Shown here piece by piece: positions 56,289-63,848 of a stretch of DNA of 64,000 nucleotides. Made by a program: the position numbers and the translations under genes. Below the pieces are notes generated by a model. That model had not been told where the DNA came from and searched no databases. It saw only the letters and a list, made by a program, of their open reading frames with translations. Numbering within the stretch: the stretch's first letter is position 1; each line of letters starts with the position of its first letter. This DNA is from Flavobacterium tistrianum. Its GTDB lineage: Bacteria; Bacteroidota; Bacteroidia; Flavobacteriales; Flavobacteriaceae. The stretch is from contig NZ_QJRH01000066.1 of the NCBI RefSeq assembly GCF_003254545.1, positions 124,001 to 188,000 on the forward strand, in the 5' to 3' direction.

Positions 56289-56770
56289 TGTCATTTCGAC
56301 GTAAGGAGAAATCTTCGCAAGTAGCTCTACAAAGATTAGAAACAAAATCATGAAAAAGAAAGAAAAATCTTAAATAAATTTTATCTCTAACATCAAAAAA
56401 ATGCTACATCAAGAAGGCTATCATACTTACTACGTATACATCCTAACAAACAAATACAAAACCGTTTTCTATACAGGAGTGACAAATAATTTAAAAATCC
56501 GTTTGAGTCAGCACAAAGAAAACAATACAACTGGAAACAAAACCTTTACATCAAAATACAATGCTATTTATTTGCTGTAATACGAAAAATTTACTTGGAT
56601 TCAAGAAGCCATTGTTCGCGAAAAAGAAGTAAAAGACTGGCGCAGAGAGAAGAAAATCGAATTAATAAAAACTATTAATCCTGATTTGGATTTTTTGAAT
56701 TATTTATTTGAATAACATTTCCAATCTTTGTAGAGTTACTTGCGAAGATTTCTCCTTCGTCGAAATGACA
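56289..56770. mobile_element. candidate mobile element: TGTCATTTCGA terminal inverted repeats around a broken GIY-YIG gene
   Basis: The left repeat (56289-56337) and the right repeat (56723-56770) are about 48-bp near-perfect reverse complements. Both contain TGTCATTTCGACG, GGAGAAATCTTCGCAAGTA and CTCTACAAAGATT. Between them is one gene, a GIY-YIG endonuclease with an internal stop. A gene-free copy is at 13172-13275. The layout recalls REPINs and their associated nucleases, with a GIY-YIG nuclease in place of the usual transposase. Whether it moves is unknown. Confidence 0.6.
56401..56715 (+). pseudogene. GIY-YIG endonuclease, interrupted by one in-frame stop
   Basis: The frame from ATG 56401 reads YYVYILTNKYKTVFYTGVTN (GIY and YIG motifs, about residues 10-29), then LKIRLSQHK with the catalytic Arg, and after a TAA at 56578-56580 (codon 60) continues in the same frame as YEKFTWIQEAIVREKEVKDW, with the catalytic Glu, to TAA at 56713. 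Intact relatives read L-x-Y-Y/E here, so a tyrosine codon probably became TAA by one substitution. Without the break it would be 104 residues, a normal UPF0213/YhbQ-like length. Sequencing error is possible. Confidence 0.8.
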
Positions 56771-56827
56771 AGATTGTGGGTAAACTTTACGTAATCAAAA
56801 CAAAAAAATTATTTAATACCTAAACAA

Positions 56828-57361
56828 ATGAGCTTTGAAGTACTTAACATACGTAAAATAGACTCTTCAACAGGAAATTTCAAATTACATGAAGACTACA
56901 TTCTTTCCTATGATCATTTTGATGGTTGGTCAGAAAGATTATTGAGCTTAGGGATTTATGTAGATATCATTTTTGAATGTAAAGTTCGATTACATTTTCT
57001 TGATAAAAATATGGAACAATTCGAAAAACAATTTGAATGTGAAATACCATCAGAAATTAAAACCTTAATTTTAGGATTCATAAATCTCGACCAAGTAGTA
57101 TTAAAACATTACTATGCAGATATGTTTTTAGAAGATGAAACTAGACAAAATTATGTTATTAATCATTTAGGAAAATCACATAACATTACCATAGGGACTT
57201 TGCTCAAAAAATTGCAACCAGAAAACTCATCCGAAGAATTATTTTTTAATCTAATAGATCTTTTCAAAAAATGGCGAGAAGAAATTTATCATGAATGCTT
57301 AAAGGAATTAGCACCATCCAATCAAATTCCTATTAATGAAAAGCGGAAACGAAAAAGATAA
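56828..57361 (+). CDS. hypothetical cytosolic protein
   Basis: I do not recognise this 177-residue protein. It has no signal peptide or membrane segment. The N-terminal half is beta-rich (YILSYDHFDGWSERLLSLGIYVD) and the C-terminal part helical, ending in the basic tail NEKRKRKR. It lies just after the decayed GIY-YIG element and its 3' end overlaps an upstream extension of the regulator frame. Position suggests accessory DNA. Confidence 0.55.
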   Translation: MSFEVLNIRKIDSSTGNFKLHEDYILSYDHFDGWSERLLSLGIYVDIIFECKVRLHFLDKNMEQFEKQFECEIPSEIKTLILGFINLDQVVLKHYYADMFLEDETRQNYVINHLGKSHNITIGTLLKKLQPENSSEELFFNLIDLFKKWREEIYHECLKELAPSNQIPINEKRKRKR

Positions 57362-57452
57362 AAAGTTATTCAAAAGCATAAATCAAATTACCTCAGAAAA
57401 ATCATATATTTACTCTTCAATAAAATCAAAAAAATTAAATACCTTTGAAACT

Positions 57453-57857
57453 ATGAGCACGACATCAAAACCAAAACATATCGGCAGAAACATCAGCCGA
57501 ATCAGAGAGCTTAAAGGTATGAAACAGGAAGCGCTTGCAATTGCAATTGGTTTAAGCCAACAGACTGTTTCTAATATTGAAGCAAGCGAAACTATTGATG
57601 AAGATAAACTTGTTGAAATTGCAAAAGCTTTAGGCGTAACTAAAGAGGTGATTGAAAATTTTTCTGAAGAATCAGTTTTTAATTTCTTTAATAACTTTTA
57701 TGACAATAGTGCAAATAACGGAGCGCAAGGAAGTGGAAACACTAACAATTCTTGCACTTTCAATCCACTTGATAAAGTTGTAGAACTTTACGAACGTTTG
57801 GTTCAGGCTGAAAAAGACAAAGTAGAGTATTTAGAAAAATTACTAAAAGGAAAATAA
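57453..57857 (+). CDS. XRE-family helix-turn-helix regulator
   Basis: I start at 57453 (MSTTSKPKHIGRNISRIREL). A longer frame from 57336 overlaps the previous gene and adds a Ser/Lys-rich piece unlike the family. The 134-residue protein has an XRE HTH (about 9-65: MKQEALAIAIGLSQQTVSNIEA), a Asn-rich middle and a C-terminal coiled helix (KVVELYERLVQAEKDKVEYLEKLLKGK) for dimerisation. A TACCTTTG -7 element (57440-57447) ends only 6 nt before the ATG, so the transcript may be leaderless. A terminator (57882-57917) follows. Confidence 0.85.
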   Translation: MSTTSKPKHIGRNISRIRELKGMKQEALAIAIGLSQQTVSNIEASETIDEDKLVEIAKALGVTKEVIENFSEESVFNFFNNFYDNSANNGAQGSGNTNNSCTFNPLDKVVELYERLVQAEKDKVEYLEKLLKGK

Positions 57858-57881
57858 TTCCTTCAAATTATAAATTTTAAG

Positions 57882-57917
57882 AAAGCACAAATATCTTTTT
57901 ATTTTGTGCTTTTTTTA
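57882..57917 (+). terminator. terminator after the XRE gene
   Basis: AAAGCACAAA (57882-57891) pairs with TTTGTGCTTT (57903-57912), followed by T residues. Confidence 0.8.
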
Positions 57918-57957
57918 ATGTGACCTTTAAATTTAGTTATTACTAATCTATTTCTAA

Positions 57958-58479
57958 ATGTCAAAACTTCAATTCCATTTTATTGCTTTTCTATTCCCGC
58001 TCTTATTATTATCACAAAATAAAATCTCCAAATCTGAAGTTCAAAAAATAATTAAAGACAGTCAAGCAGCAAAGAAAGATGGCTCTATTAGTTTACCTTC
58101 AATAAAATCATGGAAATTTAATAATGTTGATAGTTTATATTTTAAAAGCGATACATTAATTGCAATTCAAAATAAGGCAAATACACAAAATGATTTTTGC
58201 GAATTTATTGATTGGACTTTTTATCAAAAAAAGGCATTTATTTTAGGTCGCTGTTCTTTTTGTAAAGAACCTCCGTCACGAATAGTTACAAAATATCCTA
58301 AAGATTATTTTTCGATTGCAATCTATGAAGTTGAAAACAAAACAATGATAGATATTCTCAGATATGACAAAATGATTGTGGAATCATTTAATGTAATAAA
58401 AATTGAAAGTGACGAAAAATTTATTAAAATAAAACTAGTTCGAAGATTTATTCCCGAACCATATGATGAAGTTTATTAG
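57958..58479 (+). CDS. secreted protein of unknown function
   Basis: This 173-residue protein has a signal peptide (cut near LLLSQN, residue 20). The mature part contains a conserved-looking CEFIDWTFYQKK and CSFCKEPPS segment with three cysteines but no known domain. It is unrelated to neighbours by sequence. It is followed by another small secreted protein whose long-frame start would overlap this gene. Confidence 0.6.
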   Translation: MSKLQFHFIAFLFPLLLLSQNKISKSEVQKIIKDSQAAKKDGSISLPSIKSWKFNNVDSLYFKSDTLIAIQNKANTQNDFCEFIDWTFYQKKAFILGRCSFCKEPPSRIVTKYPKDYFSIAIYEVENKTMIDILRYDKMIVESFNVIKIESDEKFIKIKLVRRFIPEPYDEVY

Positions 58480-58516
58480 ATATATTTACATTCTAAATCC
58501 AAACCCCAAAAATCAA

Positions 58517-58969
58517 ATGAAACCTACAATCCTACTATCAACACTATTACTATTATTTGCAACCAATTCATTCAGCCAAACCCTTGGTGATTTAAAACTA
58601 AAACCAAAAGAAATTCCAAAAGGCGGTTATATGGTAAGCGACGGAAATATTTGCATTACGCCGCAAGCTTGTAGTTTTTATAATGATATTGAAACCTACA
58701 GTAACATTGTTGGAACTATAAAAAGTAAAGCTATTCAGAGTTTTAAAAGCAAAGCAGATCGTGGTTCTATTATGTATTTTGAATTTGATCACGTTTTTAA
58801 AGGCGATCGTTTTCTGCAAGGTTTACTTTGGGGAAAAGCAGGCGAGCCAACAGATGAGCATCCAGAAGAATATGTTGTAAAAGGAAAATTTCTAATCATT
58901 TGGAGTTTGAAAGCAGATAGTCCGCTAAAGGAAAAATCGGAAACCAAAATAGAAACGCTTTTGCCATAA
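58517..58969 (+). CDS. secreted protein of unknown function
   Basis: I start at 58517 (MKPTILLSTLLLLFATNSFSQ), a clean signal peptide; an in-frame ATG at 58463 overlaps the previous gene and would bury it. The 150-residue protein has MVSDGNICITPQACSFYND and a beta-rich core (SIMYFEFDHVFKGDRFLQGLLWG). No family recognised. It is probably periplasmic and may be co-expressed with the preceding gene. Confidence 0.6.
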   Translation: MKPTILLSTLLLLFATNSFSQTLGDLKLKPKEIPKGGYMVSDGNICITPQACSFYNDIETYSNIVGTIKSKAIQSFKSKADRGSIMYFEFDHVFKGDRFLQGLLWGKAGEPTDEHPEEYVVKGKFLIIWSLKADSPLKEKSETKIETLLP

Positions 58970-59026
58970 AAACCTAATCAGAGCTTCATTTTAAATGCTT
59001 AATTTTGCTCGATAAAAAAATACAAA

Positions 59027-59392
59027 ATGAAACCACAAATACGAATCTTAATTTATTCTATCCTCTTCTTTTTATATCTTACTTCTACGCACCTTCTGCT
59101 TGAATTAAACGAAAAATTTAAAGGTGATCCTTTTGTAACTTTAGGAGCTGGTTTCGGTATTTTAAATCTTATTTATGCCTTTACAGCTTTAAAATGGAAA
59201 CCTTTGCTTAATGCACTTTGTGCCATCGGAATTGCTGCTTTAGCAATGTTTTTGGCTCTACAATTTACCAATTTGCATCTGTTTGTCAATTACGATCCTT
59301 ATCAGGTTAAAACTGCCATTTTTGCTAATGCTGTTTTCTCAATTATCTTTTGGGAGATTGTGTATCAGGTGAAAATTAGGAAATCTAAATAA
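59027..59392 (+). CDS. small four-helix membrane protein
   Basis: This 121-residue protein has four hydrophobic segments (about 6-25, 37-52, 60-82, 96-113). No family recognised. The start is ATG at 59027, 57 bp after the previous gene. Its stop is followed after 8 bp by a large inverted repeat. Confidence 0.6.
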   Translation: MKPQIRILIYSILFFLYLTSTHLLLELNEKFKGDPFVTLGAGFGILNLIYAFTALKWKPLLNALCAIGIAALAMFLALQFTNLHLFVNYDPYQVKTAIFANAVFSIIFWEIVYQVKIRKSK

Positions 59393-59400
59393 TATATTCA

Positions 59401-59522
59401 ATTGCCTCCAGCTTTAGCTGGAGGTTCATAAAAAGTCTCAAAAGGGCTTTAGCCAAATCGCTTTTTGGGCTAAAGCCTTTTTTATATCAATACCTATACC
59501 CCCAGCTAAAGCTGGAGGCAAT
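59401..59522. repeat. REPIN-like CCTCCAGCTTTAGCTGGAGG element with nested GGCTTTAGCC pair
   Basis: The outer arms (59401-59421 and 59502-59522, ATTGCCTCCAGCTTTAGCTGG) are perfect reverse complements and partly self-palindromic. A second inverted pair, GGCTTTAGCC (59445-59454) and GGCTAAAGCC (59468-59477), lies inside. It starts 8 nt after a stop codon. The rest of the gap to 59623 has nothing clear. Confidence 0.85.
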
Positions 59523-59623
59523 TCATAATATGATTTGCGAGGATGGGATCCAATAATTCATAAAACCATAAATTTTCGTACGTATTTTTTTATATTCGCA
59601 TTTTAAATTTATCTAAGCCTAAT

Positions 59624-59716
59624 ATGAAAATTATAAGTTGCGGTGGCTTTATTTATCTGAAAAACGGAAAATACGAATGGATTCAGCAGGAACAAATTCT
59701 CAATAGTAACTCCTAA
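59624..59716 (+). CDS. possible 30-residue small protein
   Basis: An ATG opens a 30-codon frame (MKIISCGGFIYLKNGKYEWI and ten more residues, TAA stop) 11 bp before the DinB-like gene. The protein-like composition is plausible but there is no homologue I know. It could be a remnant of a longer gene or chance. Confidence 0.25.
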   Translation: MKIISCGGFIYLKNGKYEWIQQEQILNSNS

Positions 59717-59727
59717 ATTTATGGAAC

Positions 59728-60195
59728 ATGAAAAGTACAGCAGAAATCGCTAATCGTTTTAGAGAAGTCATTTTAAACGGAACTTGGATTGCAAACACCA
59801 ATTTTAAAGATCAGCTAGAAAATCTAGATTGGAAAATTGCTGTTAGTCCGATTCAGAATTTAAATACGATTGCATCTTTGGCTCAGCATGTTCATTATTA
59901 CATAAACGGAATCAATCAGGTTTTTAATGGTGGAACTTTGGATATAAAAGACAAATTTAGTTTTGATTTTCCTCCGATCCATTCGCAGGAACAATGGAAT
60001 AATTTTCTAACTAAATTTTGGAATGATGCCGAAGTGTTTGCTTCTTTTGTAGAACGATTGCCTGACGAAAAACTCGATGATGTTTTTGTAGATGCCAAAT
60101 ACGGAACCTACAAAAGAAACATAGAGGCTATGATTGAACATAGTTATTATCATTTAGGACAAATTGTATTAATCAAAAAACAACTCGCACATTAA
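59728..60195 (+). CDS. DinB-like protein
   Basis: This 155-residue four-helix protein has the metal-site histidines in LAQHVHYYINGIN and MIEHSYYHLGQIVLIKK. It fits the DinB superfamily better than any enzyme with a named reaction. It is distantly similar to the DinB-like protein at 36.7 kb and is a separate gene. It is 19 bp upstream of the next lipoprotein gene and probably co-transcribed with it. Confidence 0.8.
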   Translation: MKSTAEIANRFREVILNGTWIANTNFKDQLENLDWKIAVSPIQNLNTIASLAQHVHYYINGINQVFNGGTLDIKDKFSFDFPPIHSQEQWNNFLTKFWNDAEVFASFVERLPDEKLDDVFVDAKYGTYKRNIEAMIEHSYYHLGQIVLIKKQLAH

Positions 60196-60214
60196 AATTG
60201 CATATAAACCTTTT

Positions 60215-60925
60215 ATGAAAAAAATCACGATCTTATTATTGTTTATTGTTCTGTTTTCGAATTGCAAACCAGAGAAAAAAGATGAAGTTAAAACTGTTGT
60301 TTCAAATGAAAAACTTTCAATTGAAAAACCTTTTATTTTGACAGTTGAAAAAATCGATTCTACTCAATTTCCCGCTTCTATAAAATATGAAGGTTTTATA
60401 AAAAATGCGGTTAGATGGAAAGATAAATTGGGAGATAATATTGTAATTACTACAGAAACTGGCTACCATTTCAACAAAAAATTTGTACACGAAACTGATG
60501 GTTCTGATGCTGAATTATTTGCCTATCATTTTATAGTTTCTGGCAACGAAGTGAAACAAACTTGGAAAGTGTACGATTATATTTCAGATTGTCCGGTTGA
60601 TATTGTTGCTTCATTTGTTAAAAACACTTTTCAAGTCACAGATTTAGACAAAAACGGAATTGCGGAAACTTGGCTCATGTATAAAACCGTATGTCATGGC
60701 GATGTTAGCCCTTGTGACATGAAGATTATTATGTACGAAGGCAATACAAAATATGCCATGCGAGGTGAAAACAAAGTTAAAATTGGTATAGATGACAACG
60801 GTAAAAAACTGTTTGAAGGCGGCGAATATAAATTGGACGAAAACTTTAAAAAAGGTCCAAAAGTTTTTAAAGAGTTTGCTGAAAAATTATGGAGTGATAA
60901 TGTAATTGAAACTTGGGAAAATTAA
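60215..60925 (+). CDS. M949_RS01915-type lipoprotein
   Basis: This 236-residue protein has a lipobox (LFSNC, about Cys17) and segments FVKNTFQVTDLDKNGIAETWLMYKT and CDMKIIMYEGNTKYAMRG, which I associate with a family named in Riemerella as a surface-polysaccharide biosynthesis protein. The name rests on genetic data there; the biochemical role is unknown. It is probably an envelope lipoprotein. Confidence in the family is moderate. Confidence 0.6.
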   Translation: MKKITILLLFIVLFSNCKPEKKDEVKTVVSNEKLSIEKPFILTVEKIDSTQFPASIKYEGFIKNAVRWKDKLGDNIVITTETGYHFNKKFVHETDGSDAELFAYHFIVSGNEVKQTWKVYDYISDCPVDIVASFVKNTFQVTDLDKNGIAETWLMYKTVCHGDVSPCDMKIIMYEGNTKYAMRGENKVKIGIDDNGKKLFEGGEYKLDENFKKGPKVFKEFAEKLWSDNVIETWEN

Positions 60926-61005
60926 TTTTTTCTTTCACATCAAAATCTCCATCCTGCTCCTCAAATAAATTAGAAAAAGGCATAGTTGTTGAAAGTTAAA
61001 TAAAA

Positions 61006-61013
61006 TATATTTG
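61006..61013 (+). promoter_or_regulatory. TATATTTG -7 with TTG -33 for the following lipoprotein
   Basis: TTG at 60986-60988, a 17-bp spacer and TATATTTG at 61006-61013 fit the Bacteroidota promoter, 19 bp before the ATG. Confidence 0.6.
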
Positions 61014-61032
61014 CAACTTCAAAAAACAAACT

Positions 61033-62220
61033 ATGCAAAAAATTACTTTTCTCGTTTCTATATTGTTTTTAGCCCTTTCTTCTTGTGGGGTAAAAACAAC
61101 ACAATCAATGCTTAGCGATGGAAATTACGACGGTGCAATTGATCGCGCTGTTGAAGCGCTTCGCACCAAAAAAGATTCTAAAGGAAAACAAGATTATGTC
61201 TATTTACTAGAAGAAGCTTTTGCAAAAGCCAAAGATCGCGATTTGCGTAATCTTGAAATGCTGAACAAAGAGAATAATCCTGCTAATACTGAACGCATCT
61301 ACAACACTTATTTACAATTAAATAATCGTCAGGAAAAAATTAGACCTATTCTCCCTTTGCCTTTATTGAAGCTGGGACGAAATGCAAATTTTCCGTTTGA
61401 TAATTATTCGAATGAAATTGTAAACAGTAAAAATGCACTTTCGAAATATTTATATGAAAATGCTTCGGGACTTTTAAAATCAAACAATAAATTGGATTTC
61501 AGAAAAGCGTATGATGATTTTGCATATTTGGAAAGCATTAATCCAGGTTACAAAAACACCAAAAAGCTAATGGATGATGCGCAGTTTAAAGGAACTGATT
61601 TTGTAGATGTTTACGCTAAGAATGAAACCGAAATGGTGATTCCAAAAATGCTTCAGGACGATTTATTAGATTTTAAAACCTACGGATTAAATGATAAATG
61701 GACAGTTTACCACAGCGCGAGACAAAAAAATGTAACCTATGACTATAGTTTGATTTTGAGTTTTAGACAGATTGCAATTTCGCCAGAGCAAATTAAAGAG
61801 AAAGAATTTGTTAAGGAAAGACAAGTTAAAGATGGTGTAAAAACGCTTTTGGACAGTCGCGGAAGACCTGTAAAAGATAGTTTAGGAAAAGAAATTAAAG
61901 TAGATAATTATAAAACGCTTCGTGCCACGGTTTACGAATTCAGACAGTTTAAGTCTTGCCTTGTAACAGCAAAAGTCGATTATATAGATTTAAAAAGTAA
62001 TCAGCTAGTGCAGACTTTCCCGATAAGCAGCGAATATGTTTTTGAAAATATTTATTCTACTTACAAAGGAAACAGAGGCGCTTGTGATGATAATTATCTC
62101 GGGTATTTTGACAAACGTGCTGTTGCGTTTCCTAACAACGAACAAATGGTTTATGATACTGGTGAAGACTTGAAAGCCAAGCTGAAAGACATCATCGTAA
62201 AGAATAAATTTAGACGGTAA
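61033..62220 (+). CDS. lipoprotein with TPR-like helices, unknown function
   Basis: This 395-residue protein has a lipobox (LALSSC, Cys18) and an N-terminal helical region (about 20-190) with TPR-like pairs (MLSDGNYDGAIDRAVEALRT). The C-terminal part (about 215-380) is beta-rich with a FRQIAISPEQI segment and a conserved CDDNYLGYFD. No named family. It is likely in the outer membrane, facing the periplasm, and is monocistronic with its own promoter and terminator. Confidence 0.65.
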   Translation: MQKITFLVSILFLALSSCGVKTTQSMLSDGNYDGAIDRAVEALRTKKDSKGKQDYVYLLEEAFAKAKDRDLRNLEMLNKENNPANTERIYNTYLQLNNRQEKIRPILPLPLLKLGRNANFPFDNYSNEIVNSKNALSKYLYENASGLLKSNNKLDFRKAYDDFAYLESINPGYKNTKKLMDDAQFKGTDFVDVYAKNETEMVIPKMLQDDLLDFKTYGLNDKWTVYHSARQKNVTYDYSLILSFRQIAISPEQIKEKEFVKERQVKDGVKTLLDSRGRPVKDSLGKEIKVDNYKTLRATVYEFRQFKSCLVTAKVDYIDLKSNQLVQTFPISSEYVFENIYSTYKGNRGACDDNYLGYFDKRAVAFPNNEQMVYDTGEDLKAKLKDIIVKNKFRR

Positions 62221-62241
62221 TTATATAACAAGATTATAGAG

Positions 62242-62270
62242 AAAAAGACGCATTTTTGATGCGTCTTTTT
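62242..62270 (+). terminator. Rho-independent terminator
   Basis: AAAAAGACGCAT (62242-62253) pairs with ATGCGTCTTTTT (62259-62270) around TTTTG. Confidence 0.88.
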
Positions 62271-62312
62271 TTATTTAGGTTCTTCTCATTTAAAAAAAAT
62301 CATGTTTTTATA

Positions 62313-62356
62313 TTGCGCAACCAAAAAGTTGCGTATATTTGCAACTGATTAGTTGC
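62313..62356 (+). promoter_or_regulatory. ArsR promoter with two GCAAC-N6-GTTGC operators
   Basis: TTG (62313-62315), an 18-bp spacer and the -7 TATATTTG (62334-62341) form a promoter. Two identical inverted repeats GCAAC-N6-GTTGC lie at 62317-62332 (in the spacer) and 62341-62356 (starting at the last -7 base), 24 bp apart. They are well placed for repression by the ArsR-type protein encoded 19 bp downstream. Confidence 0.8.
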
Positions 62357-62375
62357 GAATAAATATTCCAAAAAC

Positions 62376-62702
62376 ATGAAAAGAGATATTTTTCAAGCTA
62401 TTGCCGATCCGACGAGAAGAGCAATATTAGTTTTGATTTCTTCGAGTGCATTAACCCCAAATGCAATTGCAGAACAGTTTCAAACTACAAGGCAGGCGGT
62501 TTCTAAACACATTAAAATATTGAACGAATGTGATTTATTGGAAGAAAAGAAATTGGGCAGAGAAATTTATTATCAGCTCAAAATTGAGAAAATGAAAGAA
62601 GTTGATCAATGGCTGGAGCAATTTAAAGCAATTTGGGAACAGCGTTTTAGCCAATTGGATCAAGTATTACTTAACTTAAAATCTAAAGAAAATGAAGACT
62701 GA
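62376..62702 (+). CDS. ArsR-family transcriptional regulator
   Basis: This 108-residue winged-helix protein (about 5-90) has [24 protein letters not shown] as the DNA-binding helices and LGREIYYQL as the wing. It lacks the metal-binding CxC of ArsR/SmtB, as usual for regulators paired with AHSA1 genes. It overlaps the next gene by 11 bp. It likely binds the two GCAAC-N6-GTTGC sites upstream. Confidence 0.9.
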   Translation: MKRDIFQAIADPTRRAILVLISSSALTPNAIAEQFQTTRQAVSKHIKILNECDLLEEKKLGREIYYQLKIEKMKEVDQWLEQFKAIWEQRFSQLDQVLLNLKSKENED

Positions 62703-63189
62703 TTTATTAATGAATTTTTCTGTAGACAAGGAAAATAAAATGGTGAATGTAAAACGCGAATTTGATGCACCATTGTCAAACGTTTGGTCTGCATGGACAG
62801 AACCTGAGATTCTAGATTTGTGGTGGGCGCCAGCTCCGTTTAAATCTAAAACTAAAACTATGGAATTTAAAGAAGGCGGACGAAGATTGTATGCCATGGT
62901 TGGTCCTGACGGCACTGAGCGCTGGAGCTATTTTGAATATTCTTCGATTTCTCCTAAAACTAACTTTAAACATTCTGCTACTTTTTCTGATGCCGATGGA
63001 AATCCAAATTCAGAATTTGGCAGTTCATATTGGGATATCACTTTTTCTGAAGAAGGTGGTTCGACAATTGTTGATATTGTGATCAAAAGAGACAGTTTTG
63101 AAGAACTGCAAAAAATAATCGAAATGGGCTTTAAAGAAGGTTTCACTTCTGCAATGCAAGGTTTGGACAAAGTCTTAGCGGAGAAATAA
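62692..63189 (+). CDS. SRPBCC (AHSA1-like) protein 1
   Basis: This 165-residue protein matches the AHSA1/START-like fold: [22 protein letters not shown] near the N-terminus and the [13 protein letters not shown] and [17 protein letters not shown] segments. Such proteins bind hydrophobic ligands or, as Aha1, activate Hsp90. It overlaps the ArsR gene by 11 bp, so translation is coupled. A close paralogue follows. Confidence 0.88.
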   Translation: MKTDLLMNFSVDKENKMVNVKREFDAPLSNVWSAWTEPEILDLWWAPAPFKSKTKTMEFKEGGRRLYAMVGPDGTERWSYFEYSSISPKTNFKHSATFSDADGNPNSEFGSSYWDITFSEEGGSTIVDIVIKRDSFEELQKIIEMGFKEGFTSAMQGLDKVLAEK

Positions 63190-63239
63190 AAGCTGTTTTA
63201 ATTGAATTAACTATTTAACAAACTTTAAAATCTAAAAAA

Positions 63240-63746
63240 ATGAAATCAAATCTTTTAATGAATTTTACTGTAGATAAAGAAAATAATACTGTAAATGTAA
63301 AACGCCAATTTGATGCGTCATTGCCTCAAGTTTGGTCAGCTTGGACAGAACCTCAAATTCTAGATTTATGGTGGGCGCCAGCTCCATGGAAATCTAAAAC
63401 AAAAAGCATGGATTTTAAAGAAGGCGGACGAAGATTATATGCAATGCTTGGGCCAGAAGGCGAAGAACATTGGGCCATTGCTGATTTTACTTCAATTAGT
63501 CCGAAAACTAATTTTAAATACTCAGATGCTTTTAGCGATAGCGAAGGAAATTTAAACAACGAATTTCCGCGTTCTGACTGGAATGTAACTTTCTCAGAAA
63601 AAGACGGTTCTACTTTTGTAGACGTTGTTATTAAACACGAAAAACTATCTGATTTGGAAATGATTATTCAAATGGGATTCAAAGAAGGCTTCACCATTGC
63701 AATGGAAGGTTTGGATACTATTTTTGCTGAAAAAAATAAGAACTAA
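63240..63746 (+). CDS. SRPBCC (AHSA1-like) protein 2, tandem paralogue
   Basis: This 168-residue protein aligns over its full length with the preceding one (about two thirds identical by eye: [48 protein letters not shown]). It is a recent tandem duplicate 50 bp downstream. Differences concentrate in the middle (WAIADFTS versus WSYFEYSS), which may alter the ligand pocket. A terminator follows. Confidence 0.88.
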   Translation: MKSNLLMNFTVDKENNTVNVKRQFDASLPQVWSAWTEPQILDLWWAPAPWKSKTKSMDFKEGGRRLYAMLGPEGEEHWAIADFTSISPKTNFKYSDAFSDSEGNLNNEFPRSDWNVTFSEKDGSTFVDVVIKHEKLSDLEMIIQMGFKEGFTIAMEGLDTIFAEKNKN

Positions 63747-63766
63747 ATAAATTCTTACTATTTGTT

Positions 63767-63795
63767 AAATCCTGCATTTTTGCAGGATTTTTTTG
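63767..63795 (+). terminator. Rho-independent terminator of the ArsR/AHSA1 operon
   Basis: AAATCCTGCA (63767-63776) pairs with TGCAGGATTT (63781-63790) around TTTT, followed by T residues. Confidence 0.88.
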
Positions 63796-63848
63796 TATTT
63801 TCGATTTGAAAATTAATTTTATGATCTAAAAAACTAAAAAAAATACAA

